64,000 nt of DNA from Mycobacterium colombiense (lineage in GTDB: Bacteria > Actinomycetota > Actinomycetes > Mycobacteriales > Mycobacteriaceae). Every line of letters starts with the position of its first letter. Position 1 is the stretch's first letter. Position numbers and translations under genes: made by a program. Location of the stretch: assembly GCF_001953985.1 (NCBI RefSeq), contig NZ_MBEI01000031.1, forward strand, positions 214,674 through 278,673, in the 5' to 3' direction. The notes beneath the pieces were generated by a model. It worked only from the letters and a program-made list of their open reading frames with translations. It was not told the origin of the DNA and made no database searches. Shown here piece by piece: positions 17,207-25,144 of the stretch.

Positions 17207-17292
17207 ACGGTATGGCTCCGCGTGCCGCCCTGTCGCGCTTGTGCTTGATAGTCGGACTTAGCCGCGATTCCGCGGTTTCGCGCATTGTGCTC
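17207..17292 (-). promoter_or_regulatory. Shared promoter module, copy 2 (drives paralogs 3-2-1)
   Basis: Minus strand: GAGCACAATGCGC distal block, a degenerate inverted repeat with the intact half CCGACTATC, AAGCGCGACA containing the -35-like GCGACA (17236-17231), an 18-bp spacer and a -10 TACCGT (17212-17207). It lies wholly within the intergenic gap between paralog 4 (stop at 17320) and paralog 3 (start 17135). Its -35/-10 spacer resembles that of copy 3 more than those of copies 1 and 4. Confidence 0.78.
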
Positions 17293-17319
17293 ACCCAAGA
17301 AGGGCGGGCCTTTGTCCGC

Positions 17320-18687
17320 CTACCGCGCGCCCGCCGACTGGCTCATGGCGCTCCAGCCCGTGGTGGCGGTGAGCGAGAATTCACCGAGAGCGCTCGAAAC
17401 ATGCTGTCGCAAATCGTCGTTCGAGGTCAGCCGGCCCGGCTGATACGCGAGAACCGAGATGAAGACCTGCCGGTGCACGGTTGCGGAGTGCACCACCATC
17501 AGCCCGCCGAGCTGCTCCATCATCGCCCGGGTCAGGCCCGGGTAGCGAGACAGCAGGGCGACGTAGTCGGCGTCTGTGCCGTCCGGCCGATTGGCTGCCG
17601 GAGGGGCCGCACCGATGTTGGATGCGACCACGACGTTGGTCGCACCGCCGGTTGCCACGCCGACCATTCGCTTGATCAGCCGCTCGGGCAGCAGGGGAAC
17701 CAGCGGCAGCAGCGTGCGCCGTTCGTCGGGCACCTCCCGGTGGCGGATCAGCGCCTGCTTGGTTGCGGCGCGGATCTCGCGCAGGTCCGTGGTCGCGGGT
17801 GCCGGGTCGACGGCGATGTCGACCATCGTGACGGCGTTGGCGCGGGTGTCGTCGGGGGTGCGCTCGCTGACGGGGAGCGCCAAGGCGACCGAACCGTCCG
17901 CGCCGACTCGCCCCACTCGCTGGGCGAGCCGGGCCGCCAGTCCCGCGAGCAGCGTGTTGCTGGTCCCTCCGAGTGAGCGCGCGCGGGCGTTCCAGTCGTC
18001 CGCGTCGAGAAAGAACGCCGCCGTTGGGAGCGTGACGATTTCGTCGGCTCCGGCGATGAGCGCGGGCGGCGTGGAACCGGACGGAACGACCGATCCGGCA
18101 CTGCGGCGGTCACGACGAGCCGATCGCGCCGCGGCCACCGCAGCGCTCAAGGCCCGGCGGATGGCGGGGATGTCGTGCGCGGTCTGGCGGGCATCCTCGC
18201 GCAGGGCCCGCCACCGCGAGCGTGACGCGGCGGCGGGCACGCCGACCGGGTGGTCGTAGCCGGACGCCGCTTCCACGAGCGCCAGGCACCCTCCGATGCC
18301 GTCGGTGAGGCAATGCGTGACAACGAAGCTCACCCCGGCGCCGCCGTCGGTGAACGGGAGCACCGCGAGGTGCCATCCGGGTCCGTGCTCGGCATCCAGC
18401 GGGATGTTGGCCTGCTCGCCCAGCCAGGCGTCGAATTCTTCGCGCGGCCGAGGCGTCGCGATCTCCAGTGCATCGCGATCGCTGGGCGCGACCCAGCGAT
18501 GCCGGCCGAACCGCAGGGGCGAGCGCTCGATGCGCCTCGACAACCGCCCCTGCTGCAGGTGCCGATGGAACCGGCGCAGACCGTCGAGGTCGATCGCGCG
18601 GTTGTACATCCAGACGTTCTGACCGACGCCGGCCGCCGCCCCGAGGCGAAAGAAGGTCTGGTCGACCAAATCGAGTACGTTGTCCAT
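17320..18687 (-). CDS. HxxxDG acyltransferase-like protein, array paralog 4
   Basis: A 455-aa paralog with the motif 'HCLTDG' and start 'MDNVLDLVDQTFFRLGAAAG'. It differs from paralogs 1-3 in a shorter N-terminal region (the 'TNLLQC' segment is reduced to 'VGQNVW') and in 'VVASNIGAAPPAANRPDGTD' near the C-terminus. ATG 18687 is supported by alignment and an AGGA site; an upstream ATG at 18714 is less likely. It has its own promoter (copy 3) and a 184-bp gap with copy 2 after it, so it is probably monocistronic. Acyltransferase activity is inferred from the motif. Confidence 0.8.
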   Translation of the reverse strand: MDNVLDLVDQTFFRLGAAAGVGQNVWMYNRAIDLDGLRRFHRHLQQGRLSRRIERSPLRFGRHRWVAPSDRDALEIATPRPREEFDAWLGEQANIPLDAEHGPGWHLAVLPFTDGGAGVSFVVTHCLTDGIGGCLALVEAASGYDHPVGVPAAASRSRWRALREDARQTAHDIPAIRRALSAAVAAARSARRDRRSAGSVVPSGSTPPALIAGADEIVTLPTAAFFLDADDWNARARSLGGTSNTLLAGLAARLAQRVGRVGADGSVALALPVSERTPDDTRANAVTMVDIAVDPAPATTDLREIRAATKQALIRHREVPDERRTLLPLVPLLPERLIKRMVGVATGGATNVVVASNIGAAPPAANRPDGTDADYVALLSRYPGLTRAMMEQLGGLMVVHSATVHRQVFISVLAYQPGRLTSNDDLRQHVSSALGEFSLTATTGWSAMSQSAGAR

Positions 18688-18756
18688 GTCGGAGGGTCCT
18701 TTTTCAGGTGCCATTTGCCCTGGCGGCGAATGACATTGGGTGTTCGCTCGAGATTC

Positions 18757-18842
18757 AACGTAGGGCGCGACTTCCGTCCTGTCGCGCTTATGAGCGTTAG
18801 TCGGTATTAGCGGCGATCGGCCCGATTGTGCGCATTGTGCTC
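18757..18842 (-). promoter_or_regulatory. Shared promoter module, copy 3 (drives paralog 4)
   Basis: Minus strand: GAGCACAATGCGC (its first bases overlap the TGA stop of paralog 5), a half-site CCGACTAAC, AAGCGCGACA with the -35-like GCGACA (18785-18780), a 17-bp spacer and a -10 TACGTT (18762-18757). The inverted repeat is imperfect (GCCGC against CCGAC), as in copy 2. One extra base lies between the distal block and the repeat. Confidence 0.78.
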
Positions 18843-20190
18843 ACTGCGCGGAGACCGGGTCGTCGCATGGCCAACCCATCGTCGACGGGAGTGAGAATTC
18901 GTCGAGCACGCTCGAAATGCGTCGCCGCAGAGCGCTGTCCGAGTTGACGTCGGCCGGAATATACGAGACCACGGAGACGAAGACCCGTCCGTTCATTCTT
19001 CCCGAGAGCAGGGATAGCAGCCCGCCGAGCTGGCGAATCATGCCCGTGGTCATCCGCGCGCTCAGCGACCGGATGGCGAAGTGGTCGGCGTCGGTGCCGT
19101 CCGGCCGGTTCGTGGCGGGTTCCACCGCACCGATGTTGGATGAGCCGACGGTGGCCGCGCTGTTGGTGGCGGCACCGACCCATCGCTTGCCGAGGCGCTC
19201 GGGCACCAGGGGCATCAGCGGCAGCAGCGTCCATCGCGCGTCGGGCTGGTGCTGCGAGCGGACCAGCGCCTGCTTGGTCGCGGCGCGAATGCCGCGCAGG
19301 TCCGTGGCCGCGTGGGCGGGGTCGACCGTGAAGTCGACGCTTTTGATGGCGTTCGCGCGGGTGTCGCCATCCGTGCGCTCGTTGATGGCCATCGTCACAG
19401 CGACCGAGCCGTCCGCTCCGACGCGGCTGACTCGCTGGGCGAGGCGGGCCGCCAAGGCCACGAACAAGCCGTTGCCGGTCCCCGCGAGTGCCTGTGCGCG
19501 AGCGTCCCATTCGCCGGCATCGACGAAGAAGGTCGCCGTCGGGAACGTGATCTCCTCGTCGACCGCGACGGTCGGTGCCGGGGCCGCCGGTCCGGTGGCG
19601 GCGCTGTCGCGAAGGAATCGTGCGGCGGCGAGGGCGGCGCGGCCGATCGATGGGATGTCGTGCACGGTTTGGCGGGCGTCTTCGCGCAGTGCCTGCCAGC
19701 GCCTGCGGGACCCGGTGGCGGGCCAGTCGACGGCGTTGTCATCACCGGTGGCCGCGTCAGCCAAGGCCTGGCACAGCCCGACGGCGTCGGTGAGGCAGTG
19801 CGAGGCGATCAAGCTGATCCCGGCGCCGCCATCGGTGAAGGGAAGCACCGCGAGGTGCCATCCCGGTCCCCGCTCGGCATCGAGTGGGGTGTGCGACTGC
19901 TCATCGCACCAGGCGTCGAATTCCGCACGCGGCCGGGCGGTTTCGACGATCTCGATCGCCGGCTGATCGCCGGGCGAGACCCAGCGGTAGCGGCCGAACG
20001 GCAGGGGCGAGCGCTCGATGCGCCGCGACAATCGGCCGCGCTGGAGGTGGCGGTGGAACCGGCGCAGGCCGTCGATGTCGATGGCCCGGTCGTACATCCA
20101 CATGCACTGAATCACATTGGTCACACCGGCCGCCCGTTCGACGCGAAAGAAGGTGTCGTCGACCAGGTCGAGTACGTTGTCCATGTTCAT
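18841..20190 (-). CDS. Acyltransferase-like array paralog 5, with altered HxxxDA motif
   Basis: A 449-aa paralog that keeps the family blocks ('MDNVLDLVDDTFFRVERAAG' after two extra residues, 'RAIDIDGLRRFHRHLQRGRL', 'SSNIGAVEPATNRPDGTD') but reads 'HCLTDA' where the others have H-x3-D-G; the Gly codon is GCC (Ala). In related acyltransferases the Gly allows the catalytic His loop to form, so activity may be reduced or specificity changed. The start at 20190 has a GAAGGGA site and lies 16 bases after the papA stop, so it is co-transcribed with papA from promoter copy 4. Copy 3 begins at its stop codon. Confidence 0.8.
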   Translation of the reverse strand: MNMDNVLDLVDDTFFRVERAAGVTNVIQCMWMYDRAIDIDGLRRFHRHLQRGRLSRRIERSPLPFGRYRWVSPGDQPAIEIVETARPRAEFDAWCDEQSHTPLDAERGPGWHLAVLPFTDGGAGISLIASHCLTDAVGLCQALADAATGDDNAVDWPATGSRRRWQALREDARQTVHDIPSIGRAALAAARFLRDSAATGPAAPAPTVAVDEEITFPTATFFVDAGEWDARAQALAGTGNGLFVALAARLAQRVSRVGADGSVAVTMAINERTDGDTRANAIKSVDFTVDPAHAATDLRGIRAATKQALVRSQHQPDARWTLLPLMPLVPERLGKRWVGAATNSAATVGSSNIGAVEPATNRPDGTDADHFAIRSLSARMTTGMIRQLGGLLSLLSGRMNGRVFVSVVSYIPADVNSDSALRRRISSVLDEFSLPSTMGWPCDDPVSAQ

Positions 20191-20206
20191 CGATGTCCCT
20201 TCGTCG

Positions 20207-21658
20207 TCACGCGTTGATGGCTGCGCGGTGGCCGCAGTTCGCGTGCGCGGCAACCGCATCCACCCAGTCGGAGGTGGTCTTGACGGCCCGGGCGAACGAC
20301 CGGGCCAGCGCCTCGAGATAGTGCTGCACCGACGCGCGCGCCTCGGCGTTGTCCGGGAAGGAGATGGTGGCCGTGGTCTTGTCGGCGTGGCGGTTGATCC
20401 ACAGGTTGATCCCGCCGTGCGACAGGTTGTCCGCGTAGGTTCCGAAGTTGTACTGGTCCAACAGGTCCGCGGCCGGCACGGCGCGGAAGTCGATGAACGA
20501 CACCATCATCGCACGGGCCGTCGGTGCCTCGATCCACAGCCCTTGCGGGTCGGCCAGCTCGATGGCCCGGTCGAGCGGGACGGCGGCGAGATGCTTGGCG
20601 CCGTCGAATGATTCCTGTGCGGCCCGTGCCGCCTCCGGGAAGGAGCCTGCGACGGTCGGCACGGTGACCGGGATCAGGCTGGCGAACCAGCCCACGGTCA
20701 TCGAGTCCAGTGCCGGCGTGCGCGTGTCGTACGGCGTGAAGCCGTGAAACGTGTCGTCGCCGGTCAGCTCGTGCTCGGTCAACGCGGCGCACGCCAGGAC
20801 TCCCCCGCTGAACCGCGCCCCGGCCGCGCGGCAGGCGGTGTCGAACGACTCCGTCTGGGTCGCATCCAACAGGTCGACGGTCAGGAAGTCGCCTGCGGTG
20901 TCGGTCTCGGACGCGGGCAGCGGAAGCGGAAAGCTGGGCCACTCGCCCGCGGTGGCGCGCGCGAACTCGAGCCACGCCTCGACCTCGGGGGAGGCCAGGG
21001 TCAGCCTTTCCAGGTTGTCGCGCTGGCGTTGCGCGTAGCCGCGATAGCTCGCAGTCTGCGGAAAAATGGCCGGCCCCGCGACGCCGTTCGCAATGGCCTG
21101 GTATGTCGACTGGATGTCGAAGAAGATCAGCCCGGCAGACATGCCGTCGATGTGGAGATGATCGACGCTGGCGTAGAAGGAGAAGTAATCGGCGTGCTGG
21201 ACGATGCCGAAGGTGAAGCAATCCCACTCGAGCGTGCCCGGTGTCGTCGTCAACGCGTGCTCGCGTATTTCCTCGGGTGTCAGGTACCCGAATTCCCTTG
21301 GGGCAAAGTCGATGACGTCGGGGTCGTCGATGGTCCGGCGGATAACGACCTCGTCGGCGAATTCGAACGCATCGTGGTAGGTGTCGTGCCGGCGGACGTG
21401 CGCATTGATGGTCGCCGTCATCGCCGCGACGTCGCACACGCCGGGGATGTCCCACGCCACCACCATCAGCCGGGGAAGCTGCCTGCCCGTGGCTTTGCCG
21501 TTGTAGGCGGCGCGGAGGTGCCGGGCTCGCTGGTAGCTCGGCGGCAGATCGCTGCGCCGTGCGTTTTGCGCCGCTTCCCGCGCCGCGGGTGAGGCCATCC
21601 AGGTGGTGACCGAACCCGCCGGTGGCTGCCATCCGGTGATCTTGCCCAGCGTGACCAT
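20207..21658 (-). CDS. PapA-type polyketide/trehalose acyltransferase
   Basis: A 483-aa member of the mycobacterial PapA (polyketide-associated protein) group of condensation-like acyltransferases. The catalytic H-x3-D-G is 'HLHIDG' (167-172) in 'YASVDHLHIDGMS', and the C-terminal PapA signature 'DNLSHGGINLWINR' is present. Characterised relatives (PapA1, PapA2, PapA3) acylate trehalose for sulfolipid, DAT/PAT or related glycolipids; the TPP locus likewise pairs papA3 with mmpL10. Here papA heads the locus (promoter copy 4, leader of about 115 nt) and is followed by array paralog 5. There is no polyketide synthase next to it. Substrate assignment is inference. Confidence 0.88.
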   Translation of the reverse strand: MVTLGKITGWQPPAGSVTTWMASPAAREAAQNARRSDLPPSYQRARHLRAAYNGKATGRQLPRLMVVAWDIPGVCDVAAMTATINAHVRRHDTYHDAFEFADEVVIRRTIDDPDVIDFAPREFGYLTPEEIREHALTTTPGTLEWDCFTFGIVQHADYFSFYASVDHLHIDGMSAGLIFFDIQSTYQAIANGVAGPAIFPQTASYRGYAQRQRDNLERLTLASPEVEAWLEFARATAGEWPSFPLPLPASETDTAGDFLTVDLLDATQTESFDTACRAAGARFSGGVLACAALTEHELTGDDTFHGFTPYDTRTPALDSMTVGWFASLIPVTVPTVAGSFPEAARAAQESFDGAKHLAAVPLDRAIELADPQGLWIEAPTARAMMVSFIDFRAVPAADLLDQYNFGTYADNLSHGGINLWINRHADKTTATISFPDNAEARASVQHYLEALARSFARAVKTTSDWVDAVAAHANCGHRAAINA

Positions 21659-21778
21659 GTCTGAATCCTGTTCTCTGCGATGCCGACCTTCGGTGCGCGG
21701 CGCTGAACTCCGGAAGTGCTATCGGAGAAGGGATTTCACGCTGCGGCCGGGTGGCGTATTCGGTTATCGGTGAAACCG

Positions 21779-21863
21779 AAGTTACGGCGCGCCCGCACCG
21801 GTGTCGCGCTTGTGGGCGATAGTCGGGATAACCGACGATTTCGGGGTTTTGCGCATTGTGCTC
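21779..21863 (-). promoter_or_regulatory. Shared promoter module, copy 4 (drives papA and paralog 5)
   Basis: Minus strand: GAGCACAATGCGC, a perfect inverted repeat GTCGG-N5-CCGAC, AAGCGCGACA with the -35-like GCGACA (21807-21802), a 17-bp spacer and a -10 TAACTT (21784-21779). Downstream of the -35, copies 1 and 4 share further similarity (TTCGGTYTC just after the -10). It lies in the 252-bp gap between the flavoprotein gene (stop at 21912) and papA. Confidence 0.8.
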
Positions 21864-21911
21864 GGCCGCGGCTCAGTGGAGCCGACGCGAACTCGAGCCG
21901 ACGTCAGTGAC

Positions 21912-23093
21912 TTACAGGCCGGGCTGGTCGTCGATGATGCCCAGCCAGATCTGGGCGACGTCGATGGCCACCTTCTCGCTGATGAAGGCGTGCTGTGTTC
22001 CGGTGTAGATGTCCCGGAAGGCGCGCTCCAGCCGGCTGCCCTCCCGGATCGAGCTGGTCCCGGCGACCAGGTGGGCCCATTCCGCGCAGCCGCGGGCCAC
22101 ATCGGTGGCATAGACGGCGGCTACCCGCATGTCGGCGCGAAGCGCCGGTGTCAGGTCCTCCCCGGACGCCACCGCCGCCTCGGCGGTGGTGAACGCGTCG
22201 AGCACCAGCAGGCGGGCCGCACGCCAGGCCGCGCGATGATGCGCCAGCCCCTTCTGGAAGGTGGGCCGGCTGGCCAGTGCTGCCATGTCACTCATCCGGA
22301 ATTTCGTCGCGGCCAACTCTTGAACGTCGTCGAGCATGCTCTTGGCCACGCCGAGCGCCCAGGAGGCGTGCCCGGCGGCGGTCACGGGCATCAGCCCCAT
22401 CCGGGTGGCCGGCGAGGTCCCCCGGTAGGGCTGTCGCACGAACAGTTCGAACGTGCGGCTCTCGGGCACGAACAACTCCTGGGCGCTGTAGTCGTAGGAG
22501 CCGGTCCCCTTCAGCCCTTGGACGAACCAGCCGTCGTTGAAACTGATCTCCTCCCGCGGAATCACGGCGACCCGCATCTCGGGGAAACCCTCACTGATCC
22601 AGCGCATCTCGCCGTTGTCCATCGGCAGGAAACCGGCGGCGACGTATTGCGCGTGACCGGTACCCGAACCGAAGTTCCACGCCCCGGTCACCCGGTAGCC
22701 GCCGTCGACGGCGGCGCCTTGCCCGTTGGGAAAGAACTGGCCGCCCAGGGTGACCCGGTTGTCGTGTGCGGTAAACACTTCGGCGAAGCCCTCGTCGGGC
22801 AGGTAGGCCGCCGCGGCAAAGGACGACGGCAGGTTGGCGATCCCGACCCAGCCGAATGACCCATCCTGCCAAGCCATTTCGATCCAGGTTTCGATCATCT
22901 CGGTGAACGACGGCTCGACACCGCCGGCCGCGACCGGGTTGAACGCCGACATCAGCCCGCTTTCCCACATCGCGTCGACGATCGCCGGGGTCAGGGTTCG
23001 CGCCCGCTCCGATTCGGCGGCTTCGGCGCGCACCAGGTCCCGCATACCGCGGGCCAGCGCGATCACCCGGTCTTCGGTGTCGGCGATCGAGGT
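21912..23093 (-). CDS. Acyl-CoA dehydrogenase-fold flavoprotein (HsaA/PF08028-like)
   Basis: About 393 aa with the ACAD-like fold: an N-terminal helical domain, a central beta domain around 'YRVTGAWNFGSGTGHAQYVA' and a C-terminal 'GSRLERAFRDIYTGTQHAFI' helix bundle. The pattern fits group D flavin monooxygenases (HsaA, DszC, PF08028) or dehydrogenases lacking the catalytic Glu of true ACADs. ATG 23093 is used; a GTG at 23117 is also in frame and neither has a clear ribosome binding site. It lies upstream of papA on the same strand but is separated by 250 bp with a separate promoter, so a role in the lipid locus is only possible. Confidence 0.8.
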   Translation of the reverse strand, partial: TSIADTEDRVIALARGMRDLVRAEAAESERARTLTPAIVDAMWESGLMSAFNPVAAGGVEPSFTEMIETWIEMAWQDGSFGWVGIANLPSSFAAAAYLPDEGFAEVFTAHDNRVTLGGQFFPNGQGAAVDGGYRVTGAWNFGSGTGHAQYVAAGFLPMDNGEMRWISEGFPEMRVAVIPREEISFNDGWFVQGLKGTGSYDYSAQELFVPESRTFELFVRQPYRGTSPATRMGLMPVTAAGHASWALGVAKSMLDDVQELAATKFRMSDMAALASRPTFQKGLAHHRAAWRAARLLVLDAFTTAEAAVASGEDLTPALRADMRVAAVYATDVARGCAEWAHLVAGTSSIREGSRLERAFRDIYTGTQHAFISEKVAIDVAQIWLGIIDDQPGL

Positions 23094-23174
23094 CATGAGG
23101 GTGACCGTATCAACCACTGCCGGCTTCTCGAACGAAAATCAATCGGCCGCGCCGGGTCGTTTACCGTGTGGGTT

Positions 23175-23555
23175 GTGCGCTGGATCGTCGACGGCATGAA
23201 TGTGATCGGAAGTCGTCCCGATGGCTGGTGGAAAGACCGCAACGGTGCCATGGTCACATTGGTCGAAAGCCTGGACCGATGGGCGTCGGCTCAAGGAGAA
23301 ACGGTGACAGTGGTTTTTGAACGACCGCTTTCGACGGGCATCACCTCATCGGTGGTCGAGATCGCGCACGCACCCAGGGCGGCCGCGAATTCGGCCGACG
23401 ACGAGATCGTCCGGATGGTCGCGGCGGACGCCGCGCCGCGCGACATTCGCGTGGTGACGTCCGACCGAGCGCTGACCGAGCGCGTGCGAAGTCTCGGCGC
23501 ATCGGTCCACCGGTCGGAGGGCTTCCGCGACCTGATCGATCCGCGGGACCGATGA
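23175..23555 (+). CDS. NYN-domain (YacP/PIN-like) putative ribonuclease
   Basis: A 126-aa protein with the NYN/PIN-like fold: 'WIVDGMNVIGSRPDGWW' gives the first catalytic Asp and Asn, 'SADDEIVRMV' the central acidic pair and 'VVTSDRALTERVRSLGA' the last Asp. Family members are metal-dependent RNases; the substrate is unknown. Both GTG codons at 23166 and 23175 are possible starts; the second is chosen because the fold begins at once. It overlaps the following nitronate monooxygenase by 4 bases (ATGA), so the two are coupled. Confidence 0.75.
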   Translation: MRWIVDGMNVIGSRPDGWWKDRNGAMVTLVESLDRWASAQGETVTVVFERPLSTGITSSVVEIAHAPRAAANSADDEIVRMVAADAAPRDIRVVTSDRALTERVRSLGASVHRSEGFRDLIDPRDR

Positions 23556-24520
23556 CCACCGGCGGCCCGAGTCCGGCACCCAACCGGGTCTGCGCGCTCG
23601 CGCACATCGACATCCCGATCATCCAGGCACCGATGACCTACATCGCCGGCGCCCAGCTGGCGGCCGCGGTGTCCAATGCCGGCGCCCTGGGCATCATCGA
23701 GACCACCTCGGACCAGGGGCGTGCCGACCTGCGACGGGTGCGCGAGCTGACCGGCGGTGCCGTCGGCGCGAACATCGCGTTGCTGTTCAACCGCGACCCC
23801 GCGATGCTGGATCTGCTCGTCGCCAACGACATTCGGTTCGTCACCACCTCGGCCGGCAGCCCGTCGGTGTTCACCGAACGTCTGCACGACGCGGGCATCA
23901 CCGTGTTCCACGTGGTGGGCACCCTGGCCGCGGCCAAGAAGGCCGTCGATGCCGGAGTGGACGGGCTGGTGGTCGAGGGTGTCGAAGGAGGTGGATTCAA
24001 GAACCGGTTTGGCGCGTCGACCATGGTGCTGCTGCCGCTGGTGGCGGCACACGTCGACATCCCGATCGTGGCCGCCGGAGGGATCTGCGACGCGCGGTCC
24101 ATGGCGGCCGCGTTTGTGCTCGGCGCCGAAGCCGTGCAGATGGGCACCCGGCTGCTGGCCTCGGCGGATTCGCCGGTGCACGGCAACCTCAAGCAGGCGG
24201 TCGTCGACGCCGACGAGACCGGCACGGTGATGCTCCCCCTCGACGGCACGCGAATGATGCGCGTCATCCGCACCCCGGCCGCAGAGCGGCTCGACACCGC
24301 GACATCCGCCGAAGCGGGCGCGGCGGCGCTACAGCGCGTGCAGCGGCTCTACTTCGAGGGCGACCTGGACGCCAGCGTCGCCAACACCGGCCAGGTGGCC
24401 GGGCGCATCCAGGATCTGCCGCCGGCCGCCGACATCATCGACGAGATGTGGCGAGGCTGCCGCGAGGTGCTGGCGGCCACGTCGGAGCGGATGGGCCGGG
24501 CCGAACTCGAAGAGGCCTAG
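23552..24520 (+). CDS. Nitronate monooxygenase (NMO/2-nitropropane dioxygenase family)
   Basis: A 322-aa FMN-binding TIM-barrel protein. The landmarks are the N-terminal 'PIIQAPMTYIAGAQLAAAVS', the phosphate-binding 'PIVAAGGICDARSMAAAFVLGA' region (residues about 170-190) and 'VQMGTRLLAS'. It should oxidise alkyl nitronates or propionate-3-nitronate to aldehydes plus nitrite, detoxifying them; some family members have other FMN-dependent roles. It starts within the NYN gene (ATGA overlap). A second NMO is at 46344. Confidence 0.88.
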   Translation: MTTGGPSPAPNRVCALAHIDIPIIQAPMTYIAGAQLAAAVSNAGALGIIETTSDQGRADLRRVRELTGGAVGANIALLFNRDPAMLDLLVANDIRFVTTSAGSPSVFTERLHDAGITVFHVVGTLAAAKKAVDAGVDGLVVEGVEGGGFKNRFGASTMVLLPLVAAHVDIPIVAAGGICDARSMAAAFVLGAEAVQMGTRLLASADSPVHGNLKQAVVDADETGTVMLPLDGTRMMRVIRTPAAERLDTATSAEAGAAALQRVQRLYFEGDLDASVANTGQVAGRIQDLPPAADIIDEMWRGCREVLAATSERMGRAELEEA

Positions 24521-24539
24521 CCCGGGGCGGGCGGGAAGG

Positions 24540-25034
24540 TCAGCCCGCCGCCCCCAGCGCCGCGTCGTAGTTGGGCTCCTGCGCGATCTCGGGAACCAGC
24601 TCGGTGTAGACGACGTTGCCGTCGGCGCCGACCACCACGATCGCCCGGGCAAGCAATCCGGCCATCGGACCATCGGTGATGGTGACCCCGTAGTCCTCAC
24701 CGAAGCTGTCGCGGAAAGCCGAACCGCTCTTGACGTTCTCGATGCCCTCGGCGCCACAGAATCGCGCCTGCGCGAACGGCAGGTCCTTCGAGACGTTCAC
24801 CACGGTCGCCCCGGCCCCGGCGGCGCGCTCGTTGAAGGTCCGCACGCTGGCGGCGCACACCGGCGTGTCGATGGACGGAAAGATGTTGAGCACCAAGGGC
24901 TTACCGCCGAACTGCTCGCTGCTCACCGGGGCCAGATCGCCGCCGACCAGACTGAAGGCCGGGGCTTTGGATCCGACGGCAGGCAGCTCGCCGACAGTGT
25001 TGATCGGGTTTCCACGCAACGTTATCTGTGCCAT
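24540..25034 (-). CDS. tpx: Thiol peroxidase Tpx
   Basis: A 164-aa atypical 2-Cys peroxiredoxin that reduces H2O2 and peroxynitrite with thioredoxin. The peroxidatic Cys60 is in 'SIDTPVCAAS' and the resolving Cys93 in 'RFCGAEG'; the C-terminal 'ELVPEIAQEPNYDAAL' is typical of mycobacterial Tpx. M. tuberculosis Tpx has a third Cys at position 80, which is Asn here. Start: MAQITLRGN is the family N-terminus, so ATG 25034 is preferred to the ATG six bases upstream. Confidence 0.96.
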   Translation of the reverse strand: MAQITLRGNPINTVGELPAVGSKAPAFSLVGGDLAPVSSEQFGGKPLVLNIFPSIDTPVCAASVRTFNERAAGAGATVVNVSKDLPFAQARFCGAEGIENVKSGSAFRDSFGEDYGVTITDGPMAGLLARAIVVVGADGNVVYTELVPEIAQEPNYDAALGAAG

Positions 25035-25144
25035 GGGCAACAGTCTGCCAAGGCCGCCGTGGCCGCCGTGGGGCAGGTCCTATGTCCTAATCAGTGGGAT
25101 ACATGGCGTAGACGACAGGCCCCGGCGTGCCCAACACTGAATCC

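Noticed and set aside
20187..21632. A 481-codon minus-strand frame overlapping papA
   Set aside because: It is the +1-shifted shadow of papA: Arg/Gly/His-rich composition with no domain, while the papA frame has the HxxxDG and PapA C-terminal motifs.
12936..21863. The four conserved intergenic copies as ends of an insertion sequence or a MIRU-type repeat
   Set aside because: They are all in the same orientation, each ends in a plausible -35/-10 pair at the same spacing, and each lies just upstream of a start codon. There is no transposase or flanking target duplication.
21912..23093. The acyl-CoA-dehydrogenase-fold gene as first gene of the papA operon
   Set aside because: A 252-bp gap containing promoter copy 4 separates it from papA, and no module copy lies upstream of it.
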